Shown here: in pieces, positions 8,234 through 15,888 of the stretch
Layout of the letters: each line of letters opens with the position of its first letter
Position numbering within the stretch: the stretch's first letter is position 1
Assembly (NCBI GenBank): GCA_965365275.1
Contig: CBDUBA010000102.1
Coordinates: forward strand, 1 to 16,364
Source of the DNA: JAGTVG01 sp965365275
GTDB lineage: Bacteria; Bacteroidota; Bacteroidia; Cytophagales; Cyclobacteriaceae
DNA length: 16,364 nucleotides
Reading direction: 5' to 3'
The notes under the pieces: model-generated
The model's input: only the letters and a program-made list of their open reading frames with translations
Told to the model about the DNA's origin: nothing
Databases searched by the model: none
Program-made: the position numbers and the translations under genes

Positions 8234-9694
8234 ATGTTAAAAAAGTCAGCTGTTTTATTAATTCATGTCCTGCCACTGGTATTCATATTGAATGGATGTG
8301 CAAAAAATAATAATACGACAAGTCAGGACTTCTTAAATGAGGAGAGCAGAGCCACAGATTTATTCCTTGGTTTTGCCCGTGAAAACATCACCCCACCTGT
8401 TGGAATGCGCCTATGCGGGACTTTTGAAGAACGACTGTCAGAAGGTGTTCATGATTCTCTGTATGTCAGGGCTTTTGTATTCCGGCAGGGAGCCACGAAA
8501 ATTACCATTGCCGGGTGCGATCTGGCGATGGTTTTTCCTGAGATTTGTGATTCTGTACGAGCCAGGATTGAGACACATGGATTCCCCACTTCCCATGTTT
8601 TGATCCATGGATCCGAAACCCATAATGGGCCGGACTATTATGGGGAGTTCAGGGATGTATTTCATAAGAAAGCTATTTCTGATCTGGGAAGAGATCCTGC
8701 AGAACCTATAGATTATAACAGCTTCCTCGTGGAAAAAATATGCAATGCAATTCTGAGTGCTGACAATATGGCCAGCCCTGCTGACCTTTATTTTTCCTCA
8801 GGAAAAAGTACAGGAATAGCATACAACCGTCGATTTAGGATGAAGGATGGCAGTGTCGGGTGGAATCCAGGTAAAATGAATCCGGAGATCGAAGAACCAC
8901 TTGGCCCTGTAGATGAAAGTGTACCGGTACTTTCTGTTTATCAGACAGATCAGAAGGTTCCTGCCGCTATATTGACCGGTTATGCTATGCACCTTGCCAT
9001 CCTGGATGATGCCCTGTACGGTGCGGATTATCCCTTTTATCTTGAACAGAAATTAAAAAAGGAGATTTCTTCCACACTTTTCACCCATTTTTTGCAGTCA
9101 CCATGTTGTGAGGTGAACCATATTAATGTAAATACATCCGAACCTCAGAGCGGACAGGCCTGGGCCAGGGTTGTCGGGGAGAAATTAGGGAATACAGTTC
9201 TGGACATTCTGGAAAAACCTATGATCCAGATTCAACCTGATTTGAAAGTACTGTCATTATATATTTCCCTTGATCTCCAGGAATATTCAGAAGAAGAAAC
9301 CGAAACTCAGCGCAACATTTGGCATTCACCCGATCGCGTTAATATGCATTTCCTGGATGTGGTTTATGCAGGAAAAGTAACGGCTATCTCTGATCGTCAT
9401 GGGGGAATGCCAGTACCCTGTTTGTTACAGGCATTTCAGATCGATCATCAAACCGTGATTCTGGGACTGCCATCTGAGGTCTCAGTAGAGTTGGGATTGC
9501 TTATCAAAGAACATTCTCCTTATAAGAATACCATGATCGTGCAACTGTCCAATGACTGGTTCGGGTATATCCCGTCCAAAAAGATTTTTACCGAAGGACA
9601 TTATGAAGCTGTAGTAGCTAAAATCCAGCCAGGCGAAGGGGAACACATGGCTCAAGTCGCGGTAAAGATGTTGAATGAATTGAGCCTGCAATGA
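8234..9694 (+). CDS. Neutral/alkaline ceramidase-domain lipoprotein with altered metal-site motif
   Basis: 486 aa. A lipoprotein signal peptide ends in I-L-N-G-C (Cys22), so it is probably lipid-anchored. The rest matches the neutral/alkaline non-lysosomal ceramidase N-terminal domain (PF04734): G-F-A-R-E-N-I-T-P-P (46-55), R-R-F-R-M-K-D-G-S-V (199-208), the conserved His253 in Y-A-M-H-L, V-N-H-I-N-V (294-299), L-P-S-E-V (Glu415) and G-Y-I-P (Tyr445). Family members hydrolyse the amide of ceramide or related N-acyl compounds with a zinc ion. The usual S-A-T-H-T-H-S-G-P motif reads G-S-E-T-H-N-G-P here, so the first histidine, which I take to be a zinc ligand from family knowledge, is Glu128. 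The later G-x-C-G-N motif is also changed, to P-C-C-E. The protein could have a shifted specificity, a different metal site, or a binding role. It is clearly paralogous to the protein at 10994 and separated from it by the AraC gene. Activity is uncertain. Confidence 0.85.
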   Translation: MLKKSAVLLIHVLPLVFILNGCAKNNNTTSQDFLNEESRATDLFLGFARENITPPVGMRLCGTFEERLSEGVHDSLYVRAFVFRQGATKITIAGCDLAMVFPEICDSVRARIETHGFPTSHVLIHGSETHNGPDYYGEFRDVFHKKAISDLGRDPAEPIDYNSFLVEKICNAILSADNMASPADLYFSSGKSTGIAYNRRFRMKDGSVGWNPGKMNPEIEEPLGPVDESVPVLSVYQTDQKVPAAILTGYAMHLAILDDALYGADYPFYLEQKLKKEISSTLFTHFLQSPCCEVNHINVNTSEPQSGQAWARVVGEKLGNTVLDILEKPMIQIQPDLKVLSLYISLDLQEYSEEETETQRNIWHSPDRVNMHFLDVVYAGKVTAISDRHGGMPVPCLLQAFQIDHQTVILGLPSEVSVELGLLIKEHSPYKNTMIVQLSNDWFGYIPSKKIFTEGHYEAVVAKIQPGEGEHMAQVAVKMLNELSLQ

Positions 9695-9863
9695 TAATCG
9701 GTCGTTTATATAATTGTATTTTTAAATATTAGGAATTGGGCAACCATAATGATCGGTTGATGTGACTTTTTACCAGTGAATTTACCAAAGCATTAGTTAC
9801 CGCCTCTGTTCTAGTTGTAATCAAACAATTGGCATCATGCAAACAGGACAAAAGGTTATTTTT

Positions 9864-10751
9864 TTAGGCCGTTTTAAGGAAACGGACATTTTTATCCATA
9901 TGCCGCTTCAGGTATTCTTTGGGTGTGCATCCCTTGATGGATTTAAAATGCCGATTGAAATTCGACAAATTATTAAACCCCGATTCGTATCCTATTTGAG
10001 ATATATTGAATGAACCGTCCAGCAATAACTGGCAGGCATAACCGATCCTAATCTGAAGTAGATATTTCTTAAAAGTCATACGGTATCTTTTCTTAAATGA
10101 AGTAAAAAAAGTAGTATTCGACATATTTGAAATATCCTGAAGTTCATTCACTTTTATCTCTTTTTGGAAATTCTGGTGAATGAATTGAATAACCTTTTTC
10201 ATGGGGTCATCATCCTCGGTTTTAAACGGAATGTGAAATGCCGGACTTGAAAGGAGGTTGTAATCGTTAGATGATGAAAGAATACTGAAAATAGAGATCA
10301 TGGAATAAAACCTTTCGACTTCATCCATACCCAGCATCGATTCCATTATTTGTATAATTTTTTTTTTGGTTTCGCCATACAGATTGCATCCCTGGGTTGC
10401 ATAAATTAATAGTTGTTTCAGGTTTTTATTTTCAGGCAGATCAAAGAATCCCGGCCCGAAGGAATCCTTAAGGAACTGTATTACAATACATTCTCCAAGA
10501 AATTCACCCGAAGGCGTATAAAATGATTTATCACAACGCCATTCATGAGGCAAATATGATCCAAGGAATATCAAATCGTTCTCTTTGAACCTTTCAATGT
10601 GATCACCTACAAACCGGATACCCTTCCCTTTCTTCATATATACCAGCTCATACTCGGGATGATGATGCCATGGTGTAAAATAATCGGTTTCATGCAGGAA
10701 TATGAAAGACTGATCCGGAGATTTGAATAACCTTACTTCACGAACTTTCAT
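9864..10751 (-). CDS. AraC-family transcriptional regulator with N-terminal cupin sensor
   Basis: 295 aa, normal length for the family. The N-terminal half is a cupin-type ligand-binding domain: W-H-H-H-P-E-Y-E-L-V-Y (28-38), G-D-H (49-51), and G-S-Y-L-P-H-E-W (64-71). This pattern is common in Bacteroidota sugar or small-metabolite responsive regulators. The C-terminal domain (about 185-285) holds two helix-turn-helix units and ends with the AraC signature I-S-Q-I-G-Y-E-S-G-F-N-N-L-S-N-F-N-R-H-F through T-P-K-E-Y (250-280). It has no signal peptide and acts in the cytoplasm. It is transcribed away from the four-gene plus-strand cluster starting at 10994, with 242 AT-rich bases between them, and is convergent with the ceramidase-like lipoprotein gene. 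This layout suggests that it controls the cluster and perhaps itself; the inducer is unknown. Confidence 0.93.
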   Translation of the reverse strand: MKVREVRLFKSPDQSFIFLHETDYFTPWHHHPEYELVYMKKGKGIRFVGDHIERFKENDLIFLGSYLPHEWRCDKSFYTPSGEFLGECIVIQFLKDSFGPGFFDLPENKNLKQLLIYATQGCNLYGETKKKIIQIMESMLGMDEVERFYSMISIFSILSSSNDYNLLSSPAFHIPFKTEDDDPMKKVIQFIHQNFQKEIKVNELQDISNMSNTTFFTSFKKRYRMTFKKYLLQIRIGYACQLLLDGSFNISQIGYESGFNNLSNFNRHFKSIKGCTPKEYLKRHMDKNVRFLKTA

Positions 10752-10773
10752 GTGTTACAACTCTGATATAAAA

Positions 10774-10807
10774 ATTCAATTTAATATCAATTAATCAAAA
10801 ATTGAAT
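10774..10807. promoter_or_regulatory. Candidate operator: perfect 9-base inverted repeat in the divergent promoter region
   Basis: ATTCAATTT at 10774-10782 is repeated inverted as AAATTGAAT at 10799-10807, with 16 bases between. It lies 23 bases upstream of the AraC start codon, in the region shared with the divergent operon. A second, smaller inverted repeat, TACAAA (10830-10835) and TTTGTA (10844-10849), lies 22 bases further on. Both could bind a regulator, such as the adjacent AraC protein. AraC sites are more often direct repeats and the DNA is very AT-rich, so this is tentative. Confidence 0.35.
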
Positions 10808-10843
10808 GACAATATATGAATAATTATACTACAAATGCAAAGT

Positions 10844-10872
10844 TTTGTATTGATTAAATCCTCAGATATTTG
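10844..10872 (+). promoter_or_regulatory. Candidate Bacteroidota-type promoter for the ceramidase-like/permease operon
   Basis: A TTTG at 10844-10847 is followed 17 bases later by GATATTTG (10865-10872). The Bacteroides consensus is TTTG at -33 and TAnnTTTG at -7, usually 19-21 bases apart, so the -7 box has one mismatch and the spacing is slightly short. Transcription would start near 10880 and leave a leader of about 115 bases before the ATG at 10994. The TTTG box overlaps one arm of the smaller inverted repeat (10844-10849). Confidence 0.3.
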
Positions 10873-10993
10873 CTAGCTTTATTTATGATCTGGTATGAGT
10901 ATTTGAAATGACAGGTTCAAGAAGTCATTTTTAGTGCTTTAAACAAATAAGATCATGACAATTGATTTTCTTAACATATTTTAATTCGACTGA

Positions 10994-12334
10994 ATGATGA
11001 AAACTCACTCAATCCGTATATTCTCCACTTTAATAACAATATTCATTGTCTTATCCGGCTTGAACGTTAAATCCCAGATAAGGGCCGGGGTTGGCATGAC
11101 CAATATAACACCAGCGCTTGGAACACCAATGGATGGCTATTATATTGAACGTCTTGCTTCCACCGTCCATGATGATCTTTACGCCAGGGCAGTGGTATTG
11201 GAAGACGGTTCAAAGACCTTGGTGCTGGTCGTTGCCGACCTGATAGATGTGGCACCCTACGGATTCCCGGCAGCCAGGAAGAAAATCCAGGAAGAACTGA
11301 ATGTGCCAGCAGAGAACATTATAATCTCTGCCACACACACACATACAGGGCCAACTTTTACAACCGATTATGAAAAATATATCGCCGGTAAGATCTTAGA
11401 TGCTGTAAAGATCGCCCTATCAAACATTCAGGATGTTGTGATCAAATCTGGTACGGGCAAAGCAGAAAACATCTCCTTTCACAGGCGCTTTATGATGAAG
11501 GACGGTACCGTAAAATTCAATCCGGGCAGGTTGAATCCCAACATTGTTGAACCCATGGGACCGGTTGATCCCGGAGTCGGTATTATCTGCCTGGAGACCC
11601 TGAACGGGGAGCCTATTGCCATACTGGTTAATTTTGCTTTACACCTGGATACCATAGGGGGAACTGAAATATCTGCTGATTTTCCGTATTTTATGTCCGA
11701 GATCCTCAAAAAAGTATTGGGGGATGACCTTATGGTATTTTTCGGATTCGGTACATGTGGTAATGTGAACCATATCAATGTCAAAGAACCTGAAAACACC
11801 GAAGGATATGAGAGGGCACAAAGAATAGGCCATGCACTTGCAGCAGCTGTTATTCGGGAGATACCCACACTGGAAGTACAAAATATCGACAAACTTTCAT
11901 CAGAATCTGAAACCGTTTATCTAAAGATTCCCGAATACTCGAAGAAACAAATAAAAGAAGCTGAGATCAATGCAAAAAAAGAATCAAATGAGATCGCATC
12001 AACCCCTGAGATTCGTGAAGCAATGAAGATCCTGAGGATCCATAACATGAATAATCAACCGATAGAGGCAGAAATCCTCACCTTTGGAATTGGCGATGCC
12101 AGTATAGTGGCATTACCTGGCGAGATCTTTGTTGAATTGGGCCTGGCAATAAAAGAAAGATCACCATTTAAAAATACGCTGGTTTTGACACTGGCGAACA
12201 ATTCAATTGGTTACATCCCCAATAAAGAGGCTTTCAAATATGGGGCCTATGAAGTTGAGGTCAGCATGATCGCAGAAGGAGAAGGTGAGAAACTGGTTGA
12301 ATCCTCTCTCAGTCAATTGGAGAAAATGAAATAA
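10994..12334 (+). CDS. Secreted neutral/alkaline ceramidase-domain hydrolase
   Basis: 446 aa; either of two adjacent ATGs (10994, 10997) could be the start. A signal peptide (1-28) ends near V-K-S-Q with no lipobox. The remainder is a single ceramidase N-terminal domain (PF04734): G-V-G-M-T-N-I-T-P (32-40), then the canonical zinc motif I-S-A-T-H-T-H-T-G-P (111-120, His115 and His117), His217 in N-F-A-L-H-L-D, G-T-C-G-N-V-N-H-I (253-261), Glu377 in L-P-G-E-I and Tyr407 in G-Y-I-P. Together these supply the expected H, H, E, Y zinc ligands. Characterised neutral ceramidases are longer (about 650-750 aa) because of a C-terminal immunoglobulin-like domain that is missing here, so the true substrate may be another N-acyl compound. 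It is the first gene of a four-gene plus-strand cluster facing away from the AraC gene. It shares long motifs with the lipoprotein at 8234 but keeps the intact metal site. Confidence 0.9.
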   Translation: MMKTHSIRIFSTLITIFIVLSGLNVKSQIRAGVGMTNITPALGTPMDGYYIERLASTVHDDLYARAVVLEDGSKTLVLVVADLIDVAPYGFPAARKKIQEELNVPAENIIISATHTHTGPTFTTDYEKYIAGKILDAVKIALSNIQDVVIKSGTGKAENISFHRRFMMKDGTVKFNPGRLNPNIVEPMGPVDPGVGIICLETLNGEPIAILVNFALHLDTIGGTEISADFPYFMSEILKKVLGDDLMVFFGFGTCGNVNHINVKEPENTEGYERAQRIGHALAAAVIREIPTLEVQNIDKLSSESETVYLKIPEYSKKQIKEAEINAKKESNEIASTPEIREAMKILRIHNMNNQPIEAEILTFGIGDASIVALPGEIFVELGLAIKERSPFKNTLVLTLANNSIGYIPNKEAFKYGAYEVEVSMIAEGEGEKLVESSLSQLEKMK

Positions 12335-12400
12335 CTTAACTTAAATTCTGAGTCTTACATCATAAATACTTTTTTAACGTGATCCGGTGTTTACCAATGG

Positions 12401-12419
12401 CCGGGTATAAAGTACCCGG
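12401..12419 (+). promoter_or_regulatory. Intercistronic GC-rich hairpin between hydrolase and permease genes
   Basis: CCGGGTA (12401-12407) and TACCCGG (12413-12419) form a perfect 7-base-pair stem with a 5-base loop. It is followed by a short A/T stretch (TAAATTTTTA, 12421-12430) and then the permease ATG at 12441. It stands out in AT-rich intergenic DNA. The T run is short and interrupted for a strong intrinsic terminator, so partial termination or protection of the upstream message from 3' decay are both plausible. Either would lower permease expression relative to the hydrolase. Confidence 0.45.
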
Positions 12420-12440
12420 GTAAATTTTTATGGACGAATA

Positions 12441-13817
12441 ATGACAGGAAAATTACATAATAATGACTATGGCGATATGTCTGTGCCCCATCTTAAAAGG
12501 GTGTTGGGCTTGTGGGATGTAATTTTCTATGGTATTGTTCTTATACAACCCATAGCCGCGATTGGATTATTTGGGATTGCATCAAAGACTTCTCAGGGTC
12601 ATATGGTAACCACATTGATCATAGGAATGGTCGCCATGATGCTTACTGCTTTAAGTTATGGCCGGATGGCATCACTTTATCCATCCGCAGGCTCGGCATA
12701 TACTTATGTGGGACGGGGACTGAACCAGCACCTGGGATTCCTGGCCGGCTGGGCGATGTTCCTGGACTACCTGATCGTTCCGGTCATCAATACGATATAT
12801 GCCTCCCTTACTTTGCAGAGACTTGTGCCGGCCGTTCCTTATGTCATTTGGGTAATCCTGTTTGTCATAGCGATCACTGTCCTTAACCTGAGAGGGATCC
12901 GGACCACTGACCGTTCTAACAAGGTTCTTTTATTTGTTATGGTGTTTGTGATCGGGATATTCATAGTACTGGCCACTAAATATATTTTCAATGAACAGGG
13001 ATGGACAGGATTGCTCTCCTATAAGCCCATATATAATCCTGATACGTTTGACCTCGGATTGATCATGACAGCTACATCATTTGCTGTTCTTACCTATATT
13101 GGTTTCGATGGGGTGACTACCCTTGCAGAGGATGTGAAAAATCCAAAACGGAATATGCTTATCGCTCCGGTTATGGTATGCCTCTTTACTGGTCTTTTCG
13201 GTTGTCTCCAGATCTATCTTGCTCAGCAGGTATGGCCTGATTTTAATGTATTCCCAAACCTCGAAACAGCATTTTATGATGTTGCAGAGCGCGTTGGGGG
13301 AAGGTCATTGTTCAATGCGATTGCTGCTATTCTTTTTATTGCCTGCTTTGGTAGCGGTATGGCCGGACAAGTTGGAGCTGCCAGGTTACTGTTTGGAATG
13401 GGTAGGGATGGCGTATTACCTCGGAAGATCTTTTCGCATCTCGACAAGAACAGCAGCACACCTACATATAATATAATAATTATGGGATTCCTGACGGTTC
13501 TTGGAGCCATTGTGCTTGGATACCAGAGTGCGGCCGAATTGCTGAACTTTGGTGCTTTCCTGGCATTTATGGGTGTTAACGTGGCAACCTTCAGGCAATT
13601 CTATTTTCTCAGGCCCCCGGGCGAGAAAAGAAAATTCCTGGTAGATGCCCTTCTTCCGATCCTTGGATTTGTTATCTGTTTCCTGATATGGATCAGCCTG
13701 CCCCTGCCTGCAAAAATAATGGGAGGTGTTTGGTTTGCTGCAGGGATAATTTATCTTGTTGTTCGTATTCGTTTCGCCAAAGATAAATCGATCAATATCG
13801 ATTTTACAGAACTTTAA
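12441..13817 (+). CDS. APC-superfamily amino acid/polyamine permease (PuuP-like)
   Basis: 458 aa, typical APC length, with about 12 hydrophobic membrane segments and no signal peptide. Family landmarks are the unwound first helix I-Q-P-I-A-A-I-G-L-F-G-I (35-46), S-A-G-S-A-Y-T-Y (82-89), the F-L-D-Y-L-I-V-P-V-I-N segment (107-117), and Y-I-G-F-D-G-V-T-T-L-A-E-D (219-231) followed by N-P-K-R-N. Later, L-N-F-G-A-F-L-A-F-M-G-V-N resembles the equivalent stretch in E. coli putrescine importer PuuP. APC carriers move amino acids, polyamines or related amines, usually with H+ or Na+. Placement 106 bases after a secreted amidase-type hydrolase and ahead of an aminotransferase suggests import of an amino compound released outside the membrane. 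The hairpin at 12401-12419 lies just upstream. Family call is firm; the substrate is inferred only from homology and context. Confidence 0.92.
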   Translation: MTGKLHNNDYGDMSVPHLKRVLGLWDVIFYGIVLIQPIAAIGLFGIASKTSQGHMVTTLIIGMVAMMLTALSYGRMASLYPSAGSAYTYVGRGLNQHLGFLAGWAMFLDYLIVPVINTIYASLTLQRLVPAVPYVIWVILFVIAITVLNLRGIRTTDRSNKVLLFVMVFVIGIFIVLATKYIFNEQGWTGLLSYKPIYNPDTFDLGLIMTATSFAVLTYIGFDGVTTLAEDVKNPKRNMLIAPVMVCLFTGLFGCLQIYLAQQVWPDFNVFPNLETAFYDVAERVGGRSLFNAIAAILFIACFGSGMAGQVGAARLLFGMGRDGVLPRKIFSHLDKNSSTPTYNIIIMGFLTVLGAIVLGYQSAAELLNFGAFLAFMGVNVATFRQFYFLRPPGEKRKFLVDALLPILGFVICFLIWISLPLPAKIMGGVWFAAGIIYLVVRIRFAKDKSINIDFTEL

Positions 13818-13871
13818 TGATTGCCAAATGTATATTGAGAACTAAAGAATGACTTTAATCAACATCAGAAA

Positions 13872-15839
13872 ATGAACTTGCGATCTTTATCTTTTACCAC
13901 CTTATTTATTGTGATGGGTGTTATGACCGTGACACATATCAAGGGCCAGAACATCGATTTATTTGCTGTTAGTGATCTTGACCAGGTATTTAAAGATGGT
14001 TATAATCTACCATTGAGAAGAGATTCCGTAAAAATGTCAGGAATACGGAACGAGATCCTATCCGGCCAGTGTGTTTTCAAATCAAATAAACTACTGGAAG
14101 ATGTGACGGTTGTACTTAGCAGTATGAGCAATTCCGGATCAGGTTATGACATTCCGGATGAAAATGTGACCTGGAATTTTGTGGGCAGCATTCCTTTATC
14201 TGAAAATGCTCCAAATCAATTAAATGATGTATTAGTACGTAAAGCGCCCGCCCATTTCCCGGATTATCTGATGGAGAATAAACAACTGGATGTCGAAAAA
14301 GGAGTATACCAAGCCGTATGGTTGACCGTTGAAGTGCCGAAAACAGCGCCGGCGGGAAAATATATCGCCTCGTTAACTGTAAAATGCTCCTCAATGGAAC
14401 AATCAATTCCTTTTGAATTAGAGGTTTTTCCACTTACACTACCTGACGACAGGCACCTGAAAGTAACAGAATGGTACAGCACCAGGAATTTTGAAAAGTT
14501 ACATGGAATTAAAGAGAAATATTCAAAGGATTGGTTCAATATGCTGGGTATATATGCCGACAACCTGGTCAGTCACAGACAAAATATATTCCAGGTGCCG
14601 ATGAACTCCATTGAGATCTCACAGCAGAAGAACGGCGAATTAATTTTCGACTTCACCCGATTTGACCAGATCGCTCAGGTATTCTGGGATACTGGAAAAA
14701 TGGATTATCTGGAGACCGGTGAACTGGCACGATTCGGAGAGAAGGTTTGGTTCAGCACGGATATACATTTTAAGGATTTCCAGGTATATGATCTCGAAAA
14801 AGAAGAACAGATTACAATGGATGGGATGGATGTGATCCCATCTTTATTACCAGCTTTCGAAAACCACCTTAGAAGCAAAGGCTGGCTGGAAAAGACCCTA
14901 TTTCATGTTAAAGACGAGCCAACCTTGAGGAATGTGACCGCCTGGAAAGAAACCTCAAAAATTATCCATAAGTATGCGCCGGACCTGGTACGAATCGACG
15001 CCCTGGAAACCACGCATCTGTTTGATGATATCGAAATAGCTGTACCAAAACTGGATTATCTTGCCGGATGGCTTGATACTTACCAGGAAGCTGCACGACA
15101 GGGTACAGAACTCTGGTTTTATACAGTAGGGATCTACCAGGCGAGGTCATATCCGAATAAAACGATAGATATGCCGCTTATCGATAACCGGATCCTTCAT
15201 TGGCTCAATTATCGGTATGACCTGACAGGATTCCTGCACTGGGGCTGGAATCAATGGACGGATAATCCCTTTGAAGAAGTTGGTATGCACATAGGAGACG
15301 GTTGGCATGTGTATCCATCTGAAAAAGGAGTGATGAATTCTCTGAGATGGGAGCAGATGAGAAATGGAATACAGGATTATGAGTATTTCTGGCTCCTGGA
15401 AAACAGGATAAGAAATCTTAGAGATTCACTGGGTTCGAGGTTTCAGTGGATTGATCCGAAACAAAGGGGAAAAGAAATTGCAGGCATAGTCGTAAAAGAC
15501 CTACTAAATCATTCGGATGATGCTTCTGTATTATATAAGGCACGGCAAGAGATTGTAAATGAACTTCTGGAGTTTGATACATCTCCGAAATTATATATTC
15601 AGACCAACCCAGCTGAAAATACATCATTTGTGAAAGAGAGATCCTATCTTATGGAGATATTTGGATGGACTGAGCAGGGAACGAAAATCCTGATTAATGG
15701 AGAAGAAGTTTTGCCGGATACTCATGGACAATTCCTTTGGAATTTGAAACTATCCCGGGAAGAAAACAAGGTAACTATACAAGCTACAAAAGGGGAGGTT
15801 GAAAAAACTGTTATTCGTGAATTTGAAGTTAAAAGATAG
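13872..15839 (+). CDS. Secreted GH123/DUF4091-type glycoside hydrolase-like protein
   Basis: 655 aa. A signal peptide (1-25) ends near I-K-G-Q. Residues ~30-190 form an N-terminal beta-sandwich with G-x-Y-x-A-V-W-L-T-V-E-V-P (144-156) and A-P-A-G-K-Y (159-164), typical of GH123 N-terminal domains. The barrel-like region (~195-560) carries L-F-H-V-K-D-E-P (343-350), whose Asp348-Glu349 pair matches the D-E of GH123 substrate-assisted catalysis, plus G-F-L-H-W-G-W-N-Q-W and R-W-E-Q-M-R-N-G-I-Q-D-Y-E-Y, common in DUF4091 proteins. A small beta domain (~575-655) closes the protein. Characterised GH123 enzymes are beta-N-acetylgalactosaminidases, including ones acting on glycosphingolipids; many DUF4091 proteins are untested. 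It starts 54 bases after the permease, so they are probably co-transcribed. A glycosidase with a ceramidase-like enzyme fits breakdown of a glycosylated N-acyl lipid, but the substrate is inferred. Confidence 0.8.
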   Translation: MNLRSLSFTTLFIVMGVMTVTHIKGQNIDLFAVSDLDQVFKDGYNLPLRRDSVKMSGIRNEILSGQCVFKSNKLLEDVTVVLSSMSNSGSGYDIPDENVTWNFVGSIPLSENAPNQLNDVLVRKAPAHFPDYLMENKQLDVEKGVYQAVWLTVEVPKTAPAGKYIASLTVKCSSMEQSIPFELEVFPLTLPDDRHLKVTEWYSTRNFEKLHGIKEKYSKDWFNMLGIYADNLVSHRQNIFQVPMNSIEISQQKNGELIFDFTRFDQIAQVFWDTGKMDYLETGELARFGEKVWFSTDIHFKDFQVYDLEKEEQITMDGMDVIPSLLPAFENHLRSKGWLEKTLFHVKDEPTLRNVTAWKETSKIIHKYAPDLVRIDALETTHLFDDIEIAVPKLDYLAGWLDTYQEAARQGTELWFYTVGIYQARSYPNKTIDMPLIDNRILHWLNYRYDLTGFLHWGWNQWTDNPFEEVGMHIGDGWHVYPSEKGVMNSLRWEQMRNGIQDYEYFWLLENRIRNLRDSLGSRFQWIDPKQRGKEIAGIVVKDLLNHSDDASVLYKARQEIVNELLEFDTSPKLYIQTNPAENTSFVKERSYLMEIFGWTEQGTKILINGEEVLPDTHGQFLWNLKLSREENKVTIQATKGEVEKTVIREFEVKR

Positions 15840-15888
15840 CCTCCATAAATTTGATATAAATAGATTTTAAACTAATAAAATAAGATAA

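Noticed and set aside
9741..9759. Bidirectional terminator between the convergent lipoprotein and AraC genes
   Set aside because: Only a 5-base stem (CAACC/GGTTG) with a 9-base loop and no adjacent T run; too weak to call.
11479..11892. Minus-strand 137-residue ORF inside the ceramidase-like gene
   Set aside because: It is antisense to highly conserved family motifs and shows no protein features of its own.
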